Shown one piece after another: positions 1-9,233 of a stretch of DNA of 64,000 nucleotides. The notes beneath the pieces were generated by a model. It saw only the letters and a program-made list of their open reading frames with translations, was not told the DNA's origin and did not search any database. Every line of letters begins with the position of its first letter. The stretch's first letter is position 1. Source of the stretch: Corynebacterium tuberculostearicum (GTDB lineage Bacteria; Actinomycetota; Actinomycetes; Mycobacteriales; Mycobacteriaceae); assembly GCF_013408445.1 (NCBI RefSeq), contig NZ_JACBZL010000001.1:1612001-1676000 (forward strand). The letters are read 5' to 3'. The position numbers and the translations under genes are program-made.

Positions 1-1234
1 CAGAGGCCTCGATCGGATCACCCAGAATGGTGCCGGTGCCGTGAGCTTCGATATAGTCCACGTCCTGCGGATTTACGCCCGCATCAGCATACGCGCGACG
101 CAGCACATCCTCCTGTGCCTCCGGGTTCGGGGCGGTCAGGCCATTAGAGTGGCCATCGGAGTTGACGGCCGAGCCCTTGATGACGGCCAGGATATCGTCG
201 CCGTCCGCTTCCGCGTCCTCCAAGCGCTTGAGCACGAGGACGCCGGCGGCGTCGGCACGCACGATGCCATCGGCGTCGTCCGAAAAGGCGTGAATGGCGC
301 TCGTTGGAGAGGTAACGCCCAACTCCGAGAACGCCGTGGACGCATGCGGGGCAGCCAGAATATTCACGCCGCCAGCCAGCGCCACGTCCGCGCTTCCCGT
401 GCGCAAATCCTTCATCGCCTGGTTCACCGCCACGAGGGAGGAAGAGCAAGCCGTATCCACGTTGATGGAAGGGCCGCGGAAATCCAGGGCATAGGAAATG
501 CGGTTGGCAACCACGGCGGAAGAAATGCCGGTCAGCGCATACGGGTGCATCTCGGCGGAATCAGCGCCGATGAGCATGCCGTAGTCATTATTGGTCGATC
601 CCATATACACGCCGGTCTGCGTGCCACGCAGCTCATTGGCGGGAACACCAGCGTTTTCTAGCGCTTCCCACACCAGCTCCAACAGGATGCGCTGTTGGGG
701 ATCCATATTGGCGGCCTCAAGTGGGGACAGGCCAAAAAATTCCGCGTCAAAGGAGGCGATGTCTTCGATATAGCCGCCGTCGGTATTCTGCTGGGCAATC
801 TTCTCGCTCATGACCGGATCAGCGGAGTACTCGGACCACCGACCCACTGGCAACGGGCCAGTGCCTGCGCGGGATTCCGCCAACATAGACCAGAACTCTT
901 GGGCATTCTTGGCGCCCGGGAAGCGTCCGGAAAGACCAATGACCGCAACGTCGGATCCCTGCGCGATCCGCGGGGCGCGCTCTTCCGGCTGGGGCGCCGC
1001 CGGTGCGTTCAGCAGGCGGTCCGCCAGCAGCTCGATGGTGGGATACTCATATGCCACGGTGGCATCGAGTCGGGTGCCCAGAAGGTTTTCCAGCTCGCCG
1101 GATAGCACTACAGCATCCCGCGAGGAGAGACCATAATTTTCCAAAGGCTTGGAATCTAGGATCTCTTCGGCGGAAACACCGGTGGCCTGGGCGACCCAGT
1201 CACGCAGCCATGCTCGCAGTTGCTCGATGGTCAT
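1..1234 (-). CDS. pks13: Polyketide synthase Pks13, N-terminal part (cut by window edge)
   Basis: Reading leftward from the ATG at 1234, about 411 residues are visible and the frame runs off the left edge. Residues 1 to about 80 form an acyl carrier domain with the phosphopantetheine serine in GLSSRD (Ser38). A linker and a beta-ketoacyl synthase domain follow; its nucleophilic Cys lies in DTACSSS (near 434-457) and the EAHGTGT histidine motif is close to the edge. Pks13 condenses two fatty acyl chains to make mycolic (corynomycolic) acid. The gene lies 79 bp downstream of fadD32, which supplies its acyl-AMP substrate, and the pair is normally co-transcribed. The product is named from the domain order and this neighbourhood; the thioesterase end is outside the window. 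Confidence 0.95.
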   Translation of the reverse strand, partial: MTIEQLRAWLRDWVAQATGVSAEEILDSKPLENYGLSSRDAVVLSGELENLLGTRLDATVAYEYPTIELLADRLLNAPAAPQPEERAPRIAQGSDVAVIGLSGRFPGAKNAQEFWSMLAESRAGTGPLPVGRWSEYSADPVMSEKIAQQNTDGGYIEDIASFDAEFFGLSPLEAANMDPQQRILLELVWEALENAGVPANELRGTQTGVYMGSTNNDYGMLIGADSAEMHPYALTGISSAVVANRISYALDFRGPSINVDTACSSSLVAVNQAMKDLRTGSADVALAGGVNILAAPHASTAFSELGVTSPTSAIHAFSDDADGIVRADAAGVLVLKRLEDAEADGDDILAVIKGSAVNSDGHSNGLTAPNPEAQEDVLRRAYADAGVNPQDVDYIEAHGTGTILGDPIEAS

Positions 1235-1277
1235 AAAAAGGTCTTTCGTTACGGAAAAATACTAAATGGCGTAGGGG

Positions 1278-1313
1278 TATATCGCTATATTTTGTCACTT
1301 TGTTAGCGATATA
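1278..1313. promoter_or_regulatory. Perfect 10-bp inverted repeat between fadD32 and pks13
   Basis: TATATCGCTA (1278-1287) is repeated inverted as TAGCGATATA (1304-1313) across 16 nt. It starts one base past the fadD32 stop codon and lies 44 bp before pks13. The arms are AT-rich and no U-tract follows, so it is a poor intrinsic terminator. An operator or an mRNA-processing hairpin is more plausible. Its function is not known. Confidence 0.5.
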
Positions 1314-3026
1314 TCAGAATCCCACATAATTCTTCTTGGCTACGCGGCGCGCAATCTTGCCGGAGGACGTGCGGTTGATTTCGCCAGGTGCCTTCCACAC
1401 GATGTCATCCGGAGTGATGCCGTGGTGGGCAGTGACCGCGGTGCGAATGGCCTCGGTTGCCTCGGCATCGCCGGACGGCTGCGCATCATCGGCGCGCTCC
1501 ACCAGCACAACGAGGGACTCAGAGTCATTGCCTTCCACGGAGAAGGCAGCAACGGAATCCGGGCGAACCTGCGCGGAAGCTGCTTGCACCGTGCCCTCAA
1601 TATCCTGCGGATAATGGTTGCGCCCAGCAATGACGATGAGATCCTTCAGGCGGCCCGTAATGTACAGCTCACCATCCACGATGGTTGCCAAGTCTCCGGT
1701 GGCCATCCAGTAATCGTCTTCCGGCAGGCCATCCTGCAGGCGCTCACCCAGCGTATTGCGGAAGGTCGCAGCAGTTTCCTCTGGGCGGTTGAGGTAGCCG
1801 GTGGCCATATTGGGGCCGTGGACCCAGATTTCTCCGATAACGCCGTCCTTTACCTCGGCGCGAGTTTCCGGATCCACAATGGCGAGGTGCTGACGCGGCA
1901 CGCACTGTCCATTGGAAGCGTAGGCAACGGTGTCTTCGGATTTATCCTCGATGACGGCGCGACCTGCAGCTAGCTCCGCGCGGTTAAAGTGCGCGATGAC
2001 CGGGCGCTTGTCAGTTTGCGGGGTAGACACAATAAGCGCCGCTTCTGCCAGACCGTAGGACGGACGCAGTACGGAACGGTCCACACTGAAGGCATCGAGG
2101 AAGGAGTCCACGGCCGATTCGGTCACCGGCTCGGAACCGATAATGATGCCGTCCACGTGGGAGAAATCCGCGTCCTTGGCGTGGCGAGCGGCGAGTTCCA
2201 AGGCAAAATTCGGGATAGCGGTATAGGTGGCCTGTTTGCCAGCCGTCACGCGCCGGACCCAGCGATCCGGGTGCTGGATGAAATCGCGCGGGGTCATCAT
2301 CTCGAAGTCGAGGCCCAAGATGGTGACAAATACGGCCAGGATGATGCCCATATCGTGGTGCATCGGCAGCCAAGAAACGATGCGGGCAGGCATCTGCAGC
2401 TGCACGGCCTGGAAAATCTGCGCCACGTTGGTAATAATCGCGCGATTGGTGAGCTCCACGCCGGCCGGGGTGCGGGTGGAACCGGAGGTGTACTGCAGGA
2501 AGGCAGTGTCCTCTGCGGTTCCCTCCACAGGAGTCCAGGAGGACGCCAAAGAATCAGGAAGGGCGTCGAGGGAAATGATGCGCGGGCGCTCGCGTTGAGC
2601 GGAAAAATACGTGCGCACTGCCGCCGCCGATACGCGGTTAGTTACCACGATGGACGGTTCACAGTCACCAAATACGGCCTTTAGGTGGTCCGAGTGGCCC
2701 GGCTCGTTGGGGTCATATAGCGGAATCGGCACCATGCCCGCATAAAGAGCGCCTAAGAAGCCGAAGACGTATTCCGGTGAATTACCAGCCAAGATGGCCA
2801 CGCGGGTACCAGGATCTGCCACCTGCTGCAGGCGCGCCGCCACCACCTTGATGCGGTTATTGACCTGTGCGCGGGTAAGCTCCCGGCAGGTTTCTTCCTC
2901 ACCGTAGATCCACTGGCGCATGACCACGCGGTCTGGGTCGGTTTCCGCTTGGAAGAGCTTCTCTGCCAACTGGGCCAAGGTGAACTCGGGCGCTAAGAAC
3001 TGCCCCATCTGCGCTTTTAGATCCAT
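1314..3026 (-). CDS. fadD32: Long-chain fatty-acid-AMP ligase FadD32
   Basis: A 570-residue adenylate-forming enzyme that activates the meromycolate-type fatty acid as acyl-AMP and hands it to the Pks13 carrier domain. The ATP P-loop is in YTSGSTRTPAG (about residues 174-184), the YGLAEAAL motif and GRLKDLIV hinge follow, and the C-terminal SGKIARR lysine motif is present. The ATG at 3026 has a good Shine-Dalgarno (AAGGAG, 6 nt spacing). It sits between the cutinase-like gene and pks13 in the standard mycolate operon order. At 570 residues it is somewhat shorter than the mycobacterial protein, but all core motifs are present. Confidence 0.95.
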   Translation of the reverse strand: MDLKAQMGQFLAPEFTLAQLAEKLFQAETDPDRVVMRQWIYGEEETCRELTRAQVNNRIKVVAARLQQVADPGTRVAILAGNSPEYVFGFLGALYAGMVPIPLYDPNEPGHSDHLKAVFGDCEPSIVVTNRVSAAAVRTYFSAQRERPRIISLDALPDSLASSWTPVEGTAEDTAFLQYTSGSTRTPAGVELTNRAIITNVAQIFQAVQLQMPARIVSWLPMHHDMGIILAVFVTILGLDFEMMTPRDFIQHPDRWVRRVTAGKQATYTAIPNFALELAARHAKDADFSHVDGIIIGSEPVTESAVDSFLDAFSVDRSVLRPSYGLAEAALIVSTPQTDKRPVIAHFNRAELAAGRAVIEDKSEDTVAYASNGQCVPRQHLAIVDPETRAEVKDGVIGEIWVHGPNMATGYLNRPEETAATFRNTLGERLQDGLPEDDYWMATGDLATIVDGELYITGRLKDLIVIAGRNHYPQDIEGTVQAASAQVRPDSVAAFSVEGNDSESLVVLVERADDAQPSGDAEATEAIRTAVTAHHGITPDDIVWKAPGEINRTSSGKIARRVAKKNYVGF

Positions 3027-3085
3027 CGATTCTCCTTAGGTAAATGGTTTCGTTAATAAAACTATCGGAGTTGGGGGAATGGTTG

Positions 3086-4000
3086 TTACGCGGCGTCGAT
3101 AAGCTGGCGGGCCCAGCCCACTACCCACTGGTTGGCAGTCGTGCCATCGATAACGCCACTATTGGAGGCGTACTGCGCATGCACGCCATTCGCGGCAATC
3201 AAACCCTGCGCGCGCTCTAGTGCATTGGTGACGTTTGGCGGGGCATCACACACCGAATCATTGGGCGCGCAAATTTGGAAGGTGCGATCCGCGAGGCTAC
3301 CGAACCCATTCTGGCGCGCACCACGCATGGAGGCACCCGGCACAATGGGCTGAACCAATCCGGATACCGGCTGCAGCGCAATTTCAGCGCCGACGCCGCC
3401 CACCTTGCGGCCTGGGTTTTGCCCGACGCCATTTTGGCGGCGGCCATCTGCGATAAGGGCCACGCCTGCGATGGATTCCGCCGGAACCACGCCCTGGCCG
3501 CCACCAATCTCATCGGCAACGTCGCCGGCAATCACCGCGCCCTGAGAAAAGCCGCTCAGAATGAACTTGGTAGCTGGGCAGCTTTGATGAACGCTACGCA
3601 GCTCGTCATTCATCTTGCCGGTTCCCTCATTGCGGGAATCGTCGTAGCTCATTTCGTGCTGCGCATTAATGTTTTTAAATTGCGCGGTATAGGGAAGGGT
3701 CCAGACCTTCACGTCGTCCCCGTAGGCCTCCTGCAACGGCTTCGTAATAGACAGCATGAACGAGCGCGGGTTGGCAGAAGGATTAATGGGGTCGTCGTCA
3801 GCCGCGGACTCCCAAGTACCCGGGGCAGAAATGAACTCAACACGGGGGCACCACTCGGGCTGCTGCGGTTGCGGCGGCGCTGCCTGCTCCGTGGTGTGCG
3901 GAGCAGGGGAATCGGTGCCTTGGTTGAGGTAACGCGACGCGCCCACGCCGATGACAGCTAAAACGACGAGGGCCGCGACGACGGTAATAGTTTTTCGCAT
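3086..4000 (-). CDS. Cutinase-family serine esterase (Rv3802c-like)
   Basis: 304 residues. An N-terminal hydrophobic segment (about residues 5-22) anchors or exports the protein, followed by a proline-rich linker and an alpha/beta-hydrolase core of the cutinase family. The nucleophile motif is GFSQGA. Asp in CAPNDSVCD, flanked by the cysteines typical of cutinases, and His in NGVHAQYAS complete the expected triad. The mycobacterial homologue at this locus is an envelope thioesterase/phospholipase essential for mycolate metabolism. That specific role here is inferred from position next to fadD32 and pks13. The gene follows the lipoprotein gene by 22 bp and probably belongs to the same transcript. 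Confidence 0.85.
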   Translation of the reverse strand: MRKTITVVAALVVLAVIGVGASRYLNQGTDSPAPHTTEQAAPPQPQQPEWCPRVEFISAPGTWESAADDDPINPSANPRSFMLSITKPLQEAYGDDVKVWTLPYTAQFKNINAQHEMSYDDSRNEGTGKMNDELRSVHQSCPATKFILSGFSQGAVIAGDVADEIGGGQGVVPAESIAGVALIADGRRQNGVGQNPGRKVGGVGAEIALQPVSGLVQPIVPGASMRGARQNGFGSLADRTFQICAPNDSVCDAPPNVTNALERAQGLIAANGVHAQYASNSGVIDGTTANQWVVGWARQLIDAA

Positions 4001-4022
4001 GGATTAGTTGTACCAGCTAAAC

Positions 4023-4457
4023 CTAGCAAATCCCTGAACGCGCGGAATCCTTGATGAGCTGGGAAAGCTCCTCAAAACTCTGCGTGGTGCGCTGCTGCTC
4101 GATGAGCTGGCCGGCAACCGCAGAAATGGTGACCTCATTCTCGTCGCAGGCCGCTTTGCCGGCTCCAAGGAGCTGATCCTCAACGCCATCGACGTTTACG
4201 CCGGCGTCCTTGAGCTTGTCCAAGTACTTGGCGTCCGGTTCCGGCACCTCAGCGGACGGGATTTCAGAGATCTCGCGCGCACCGCGGTCTTCTTGCGACT
4301 TAGAGGTGGCACCCTCCGAAGAAGAGGAAGGGGCCTCGGACTCCCGCTCGAGGGGCGCGACCTCGGTCTCTTGCGGCGGTTCGCTATCCACCGTGGCGGA
4401 ATCGCACCCCGCAAGACCCAAGCACAGCGCCGCGCCCACAACTACTAGCTTGCGCAT
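4023..4457 (-). CDS. Small secreted lipoprotein, DUF732-like
   Basis: 144 residues starting MRKLVV with a lipobox LAGC (Cys18), then an acidic low-complexity linker rich in Glu and Ser. The C-terminal domain of about 65 residues contains two cysteines (in GKAACDE and at the very end, SGIC), a pattern reminiscent of mycobacterial DUF732 proteins. It starts 2 nt after the mycoloyltransferase stop codon, so it is probably translationally coupled to it and co-expressed. Its function is unknown; it may be an envelope accessory protein. DUF732 membership is judged by eye from the spacing of residues and is not certain. Confidence 0.75.
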   Translation of the reverse strand: MRKLVVVGAALCLGLAGCDSATVDSEPPQETEVAPLERESEAPSSSSEGATSKSQEDRGAREISEIPSAEVPEPDAKYLDKLKDAGVNVDGVEDQLLGAGKAACDENEVTISAVAGQLIEQQRTTQSFEELSQLIKDSARSGIC

Positions 4458-4459
4458 AG

Positions 4460-6406
4460 CTACTTCTTCTCGGTCCGAACCTGGCCGAGGACCTCACTGA
4501 TCTTGCCGTGCTGGAATTCCTGGCTCAGGCCGCCAGCGGCAATCTCGGAGTAGTCAGAAGTAGGCCAGCCGAACTCGCCCTGCTCCCAGCCAGCCTGGCC
4601 CCAGCGGTCCATGATCTTGCTCTTCAAAATGTAGTGCGCGCCAGTCTTCGGGGACCAGTAGATGCTGCCCTTCTCAAAGGTCTGGAAGAAGCCGCCATCG
4701 ACGGCGTTCTCACCGGACGTCGGGAAGCCGAGCGCAGATTCAGCGCCGCCCATGTCCTTGTACTTAGCGCCGATAGCACCGTGGACTACCTGGTTGGAGC
4801 CATCCGGGTTACGGGTAAGGACGCCATCCTGGAATTCCTGCATGTAACCCTCGCCGACCTTCTTAACCGAGCCGGTCGGGTACTTCAGGTCGCCCTTTTC
4901 GTAGCCGTTTTTGCCCCAGGCCTGGAACATATCGCCGGTAATCTCCCAAGCACCGGTCTCCGGGGACCAGTAGATGGAGCCGTGCTCGAAGTGCACGAAG
5001 CGACCCTTGCCGTCCGGGGTCTTAGTCTCGCCGGTCTTAGGGAAGCCCAGCCAGGAGGTAGGTCCGCCGATTTCGGCGTAGCGGGCACCAATGCGGCCGA
5101 AGAGGGCGTGCGCACCGGTATCCGGGGACCAGTAAGCGGTACCGGACTCGAAGTCCTGGGCCTTGCCCTTCTTGGCGACGTCGTACTCGTTATTCAAGCA
5201 AGAGCCAATGACGCCGCTCTTGGTTTCCTTGGCGATGGCACCAATGGCCTCACAGTCCGCACCGCGATCAGCCTTGTCCATCTCGAGGGCATCTGCGATG
5301 TAGGGCCATGCCTGCTGCATCTCAAACTGCCAGTATTCCCAGCTGTGCACGCCGGATGGGCGGAACTTAATCACTGGGTTAATCTTGGCGCGCTTTGCGT
5401 AGTCCACATAGGTCTGGGTGGACATGCGGGAAATGACCTCCAAGCCCATACCGGCAAGGTTGGCCTGACCCTTGGCTACGGAGTTGGCGTTACCAAAGTC
5501 ATCCTTGCCCGAACCTGCAGAGACATACACCTTCATGTCCTTCAGGTTTTCAATGCCCAGCTTCGGATCGTGGTCGATCCAGTTTTGGGAACCTGGCTCG
5601 CCCCACATCTTGCGGGAATCATAGCCGCCGGCATCTCGTTGCGCCGCCATGATGGCTTCCGGCATGCCGCGTGTAGTGGTGTCCAGGTAGCCGGAGAAGG
5701 AGCCCACGAAGTTAAACAGGTGCGGGTTACGCTCAGCCAAGTTCATCGCGGCGGTGCCGCCCATGGACAGGCCGGTGACCGCACGCTTGTGGTTCGAGCG
5801 GTACTCATTGTCCAAGATGGGGATCAATTCCTTGGTCAGGAAGGTCTCCCACATGTAGCGCTGACCGCGGTCTGCCTGCTCCCAGTCCGAATAGAAGGAA
5901 GATTCGCCGCCTACCGGCATAACTAGGTTGACGTTACGGTCAGCGTACTGGTTCAAAATATTGGTCTCGATGGTCCAGCCGGACTCATCGTCACGGGCAC
6001 GTAGGCCGTCGAGCGCCCATACCTCTGGGAACTTCTTCTCCGGGTGGGAGTACCAGTCACGAGCAAGCTGGATTTGTACCTTCTGCTCTTTATCCGGCAT
6101 AGCCGCGGACTTGATGTAGACCATCAGGTGGCGGTTGGTCAGGTACTCCACACGGTTGATCTTCACGCCCTCCGGCAGGCCCTTAACATCCGGGTATTCG
6201 GTGTTCAGCGGGGTGCGGGCGGGCGGTTCCTTCGGTGCGAAGTGATCGGACAGGCTGGAATCGCCGCCGATGGCGGAAGAGAGATCGCCTACGGAAGATT
6301 GTGCGGTGGCGTTTGGCAGCAGAGCCAAACCCACGGCAATAGCGGTAGGTACTGCGGCCACTGCAAGGCCCTTGCGAGCTTTGCTCGGGGAAGTGCTTTT
6401 GCGCAT
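4460..6406 (-). CDS. cop1: LGFP-repeat trehalose corynomycolyltransferase (PS1/Cop1 type)
   Basis: 648 residues. After an export signal (hydrophobic stretch near residues 15-35, ending ATAQS) comes an alpha/beta-hydrolase of the antigen 85 family with nucleophile motif GLSMGGTAAM and a catalytic His in GVHSWEYWQ. Residues from about 400 carry four LGFP-type repeats (for example WLGFPKTGE and ALGFPTSGE, each followed by FEHGSIYWSP-like segments) that are thought to bind the cell wall. The enzyme moves corynomycolyl groups between trehalose and arabinogalactan outside the membrane. The size and architecture match the C. glutamicum PS1 protein. The start has AAGGACG 7 nt upstream. Confidence 0.93.
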   Translation of the reverse strand: MRKSTSPSKARKGLAVAAVPTAIAVGLALLPNATAQSSVGDLSSAIGGDSSLSDHFAPKEPPARTPLNTEYPDVKGLPEGVKINRVEYLTNRHLMVYIKSAAMPDKEQKVQIQLARDWYSHPEKKFPEVWALDGLRARDDESGWTIETNILNQYADRNVNLVMPVGGESSFYSDWEQADRGQRYMWETFLTKELIPILDNEYRSNHKRAVTGLSMGGTAAMNLAERNPHLFNFVGSFSGYLDTTTRGMPEAIMAAQRDAGGYDSRKMWGEPGSQNWIDHDPKLGIENLKDMKVYVSAGSGKDDFGNANSVAKGQANLAGMGLEVISRMSTQTYVDYAKRAKINPVIKFRPSGVHSWEYWQFEMQQAWPYIADALEMDKADRGADCEAIGAIAKETKSGVIGSCLNNEYDVAKKGKAQDFESGTAYWSPDTGAHALFGRIGARYAEIGGPTSWLGFPKTGETKTPDGKGRFVHFEHGSIYWSPETGAWEITGDMFQAWGKNGYEKGDLKYPTGSVKKVGEGYMQEFQDGVLTRNPDGSNQVVHGAIGAKYKDMGGAESALGFPTSGENAVDGGFFQTFEKGSIYWSPKTGAHYILKSKIMDRWGQAGWEQGEFGWPTSDYSEIAAGGLSQEFQHGKISEVLGQVRTEKK

Positions 6407-6497
6407 AGGTAAACGTCCTTGAAGATTTGCCGCGGTACCTTTCCGAGGGTTCCCCTCCCCCGGACCGATGCCTGCGGCGTGAGCTGTCTATCGTGTG

Positions 6498-6520
6498 CTC
6501 AAGTTTAAGTTGAACTTGAG
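6498..6520. promoter_or_regulatory. Inverted repeat in the cop1 upstream region
   Basis: CTCAAGTT (6498-6505) and AACTTGAG (6513-6520) form a perfect 8-bp inverted repeat around a 7-nt spacer, about 92-114 bp upstream of the cop1 start and just past the end of the aldehyde dehydrogenase gene. Size and spacing suit a dimeric regulator. It could also act as a weak hairpin after the dehydrogenase transcript, but it has no U-tract. The binding factor is unknown. Confidence 0.45.
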
Positions 6521-6543
6521 ACTTACGCTAGACTGACACGCCG

Positions 6544-7944
6544 CTACATTGCCGGGGAGTTGCCCGGGTTATCCTGTCCGCTCACGCGGTACAGGTGCTC
6601 GTTGACAAACTCGCCGACGCCCCAGCGTGCCAGCTCGCGGCCGTAGCCGGAGCGGTTCACGCCACCGAAAGGCAGGCCTGCTGCGGTTACCGACGCCTCG
6701 TTGACAAACGTCATGCCATCGTTGAGCTGGTTTGCCACCTCGAATGCGGCATCTAGGTCGGTGCCCCACACGGAGCTGGACAGACCATACTCCGAGTTAT
6801 TGGCAATCTCGATAGCCTCTTCAACGTCCTTGGCCTTGTAGACAATAGCCACAGGGCCGAAGATCTCGTTGCAGCCTACGTCGGTGGATGGGTCGACGTC
6901 GGTAAGCAGCGCAGGCTCCATGTAGGCGCCCTCGCGGTCAATCTTCTTGCCGCCTACGCGAATCTTGGCATCACCATTGGCCGCGGCCTTTTCCAGGCGC
7001 TCCACAATCTCATCGCGAGCACCGATGGAGGACAGAGGACCAATGTCGGCATTCTCGTCGTCATAAGTGCCGACCTTCATGTCCCCAATCTTCTTCTCCA
7101 GGTACTCCACGGTGCGGTCGTAGAAGTCCTCCAAAACGATGAGGCGCTTTGGCGCGTTGCAGGCCTGGCCGGTGTTGTACATGCGGATTAGGTTGTACTG
7201 ATCCAGTACCCACTCTAGGTTCTCATCATCAATAACCAGGAACGGGTCGTTGCCGCCCAGCTCCAGCACGGACTTCTTGTAATTTTCACCGGCGGTCTTG
7301 GCCACGGCAGAGCCCGCACCCTCCGAACCGGTCAGCGAAACACCCTTGATGCGCTTATCCGCTACAAAGGCATCCATCTGGGAACCGGAAGCGTAGATGT
7401 TGATGTACGCATCCTTCGGCAGACCAGCCTCTTCCAGGATGTCCTGGCACGCCTGGGAAGACAACGGGCAGATGGAAGCGTGCTTGAGCACAATGGTGTT
7501 ACCCAGCAGCAGGTTAGGCGCCGCGAAGCGGGCCACCTGGTAGTACGGGAAGTTCCACGGCATGATGCCGAGCAACGGGCCGATCGGCTCCTTGCGCACT
7601 ACGGTCTTGTCGGCATTCTGTGCCGGCAGGTACTCGTCGGCAAGCAGCTCGTGCGCGTGCTCGGAGTAGTAGCGGTAAATATCGGCAACAATCTGCACCT
7701 CGGCCTTGGCCCAACGGGTCAGCTTGCCCATCTCGCGGCCGATGTGATCCGCTAACTCATCAATGCGCTCTTCATAAAGATCAGCTGCGCGGGACAAAAC
7801 CGCAGCACGCTCCTCGATGCGAGTGCTCCGCCATGCCTCGTAGGCCGCGGTGGAGCGGTCTAAGATGTCATCGCGCTGCGAATCATCGATACGTTCAAAC
7901 TGGTCTTCACTCTTGCCTGTGCTTGGATTCTCAATAGCGAACAT
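6544..7944 (-). CDS. NAD(P)-dependent aldehyde dehydrogenase (succinate-semialdehyde dehydrogenase-like)
   Basis: 466 residues of the ALDH superfamily. The general-base Glu is in VLELGGNDPF, the catalytic Cys in NTGQACNAPKR, and the Rossmann signature LTGSEGAG is present. The MPWNFPYYQ segment and overall length resemble short succinate-semialdehyde dehydrogenases of the YneI/Sad type. The substrate is therefore a guess: succinate semialdehyde or another short aldehyde. It lies between two mycoloyltransferase genes that are adjacent in mycobacteria, so it looks like a lineage-specific insertion into the envelope cluster. It begins 21 bp after the HNH gene in the same direction. Confidence 0.88.
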   Translation of the reverse strand: MFAIENPSTGKSEDQFERIDDSQRDDILDRSTAAYEAWRSTRIEERAAVLSRAADLYEERIDELADHIGREMGKLTRWAKAEVQIVADIYRYYSEHAHELLADEYLPAQNADKTVVRKEPIGPLLGIMPWNFPYYQVARFAAPNLLLGNTIVLKHASICPLSSQACQDILEEAGLPKDAYINIYASGSQMDAFVADKRIKGVSLTGSEGAGSAVAKTAGENYKKSVLELGGNDPFLVIDDENLEWVLDQYNLIRMYNTGQACNAPKRLIVLEDFYDRTVEYLEKKIGDMKVGTYDDENADIGPLSSIGARDEIVERLEKAAANGDAKIRVGGKKIDREGAYMEPALLTDVDPSTDVGCNEIFGPVAIVYKAKDVEEAIEIANNSEYGLSSSVWGTDLDAAFEVANQLNDGMTFVNEASVTAAGLPFGGVNRSGYGRELARWGVGEFVNEHLYRVSGQDNPGNSPAM

Positions 7945-7965
7945 GGGCCCCTGTATAGTCCCGAC

Positions 7966-9111
7966 TCACAAACCTTGCAATGGCCCCCTCCTGAGCTTGA
8001 GGAATCGCTCCCACGTCAGCTTCCAATGAATACTCCGGGGCGCCAATGGACCTGCAGCTCGGTCCACCTCATAGGTGCCATCCTCAAACATCCAGACAAT
8101 ATCTCCGGTAAACGGGTCCATGATGTATCGCACCCGACCATCCGTCTTCACGTTATGGTGATGCTGACACAAGCTCACCAGATTTCCCACACTGGTAGGT
8201 CCTTTGTCGCCGTACTCCACGCGGTGATCCACTTGACAATAGTGTGCTGGCATCGAGCACCCTGGCCACCGGCAGGTCGCGTCCCGTCCCTGCACCCAGG
8301 CACGGATTTCTTCTGAGGGGACATACTTTTTGACGTCCTCGGCGGTTAGAGTTCGCACCGCAGAGTCATGTGCTAAGTCCTCCCCCAGATCGCACCATCC
8401 CGCGCTAGGAATGAAGACGCGGGAAGGATCCTCCCCGGTGCGATAGGTGTTAATCACCACCTTGGTGCTTGTGCGGTTGAAGATCAGATTTTCCAGCGCC
8501 TCCGCCTTTGAAACTCCCTCTTGTGCTGCCGCTTTATCAATATGTCTAGAAATTGCCGCCGCAGTGGCCTTATCTGTCTTCAACACAATCGTGGCCTGTC
8601 CACCCGAATAGGACACCGACACTGCGCGCTCGATCTGCGCCGATAAATCTGGCTTCAGCAGCCCATCAATGAATCCACGCAGGAAATTTCGGATTTCCGG
8701 TTCCGTCGGCACGTGCTGTCCCGGGTCTTTGGGCGTGAGGAAATCTGCCAAGGCCGCATCAACCAGTTGGACCTGCGCTTCGTCCTCGCCGAGGGGGCGC
8801 AATTCCACGTCAATGACCTGGAGTCGCGGAAGGTCCAAAATCCAGTGTTCCGTTTGCACTGCGGTAGTAAGCGGCAGCTCGCGCATCCGAAAGTGGGCTT
8901 GGATTGCACTTGATACCCGCCATCGCGAAAGACCGAGTCTCTTGGACAATACGGCCAGTGTGCAATCAACGTCGTCTTCTAACTGTGGCAACACTGCCTG
9001 GAACAGTTGCCATGATTGAATTCTTTGCACCATGGCCATGACACACACGGTGTCTTCCATGTCATTGGTAGAAAAATACGCCTGTTTTGGTGGTGCGGTA
9101 GCAGTAGTCAC
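7966..9111 (-). CDS. HNH endonuclease-domain protein (13E12/DUF222-like)
   Basis: 381 residues from a GTG at 9111, chosen because AGGGGGAG stands 6 nt upstream; an ATG at 9162 would add 17 residues but lacks such a site. The C-terminal third has an HNH nuclease pattern: CRWPGC, then CQVDHRVEYG, then LCQHHHNVKTDG. The N-terminal part is helical and resembles the domain found in the 13E12 repeat family of actinobacteria. Members are widespread and often multicopy, with no settled role; some may be mobile or DNA-repair associated. Its insertion beside the aldehyde dehydrogenase inside the mycolyl cluster fits a mobile history. Confidence 0.85.
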   Translation of the reverse strand: MTTATAPPKQAYFSTNDMEDTVCVMAMVQRIQSWQLFQAVLPQLEDDVDCTLAVLSKRLGLSRWRVSSAIQAHFRMRELPLTTAVQTEHWILDLPRLQVIDVELRPLGEDEAQVQLVDAALADFLTPKDPGQHVPTEPEIRNFLRGFIDGLLKPDLSAQIERAVSVSYSGGQATIVLKTDKATAAAISRHIDKAAAQEGVSKAEALENLIFNRTSTKVVINTYRTGEDPSRVFIPSAGWCDLGEDLAHDSAVRTLTAEDVKKYVPSEEIRAWVQGRDATCRWPGCSMPAHYCQVDHRVEYGDKGPTSVGNLVSLCQHHHNVKTDGRVRYIMDPFTGDIVWMFEDGTYEVDRAAGPLAPRSIHWKLTWERFLKLRRGPLQGL

Positions 9112-9233
9112 GAAAGCTCCCCCTCTAAATAGATTCGCACACCCAATCGAACTGACACCCATAGATTAACGCAACGCCGAGACACCCGCAATAGTTAGAC
9201 GCATATTTGTTCGATACCCGCCGCAAAAGAAAA

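Noticed and set aside
4508..5926. 472-codon plus-strand open frame antisense to cop1
   Set aside because: A shadow of the mycoloyltransferase gene; no protein-like motifs or start signals.
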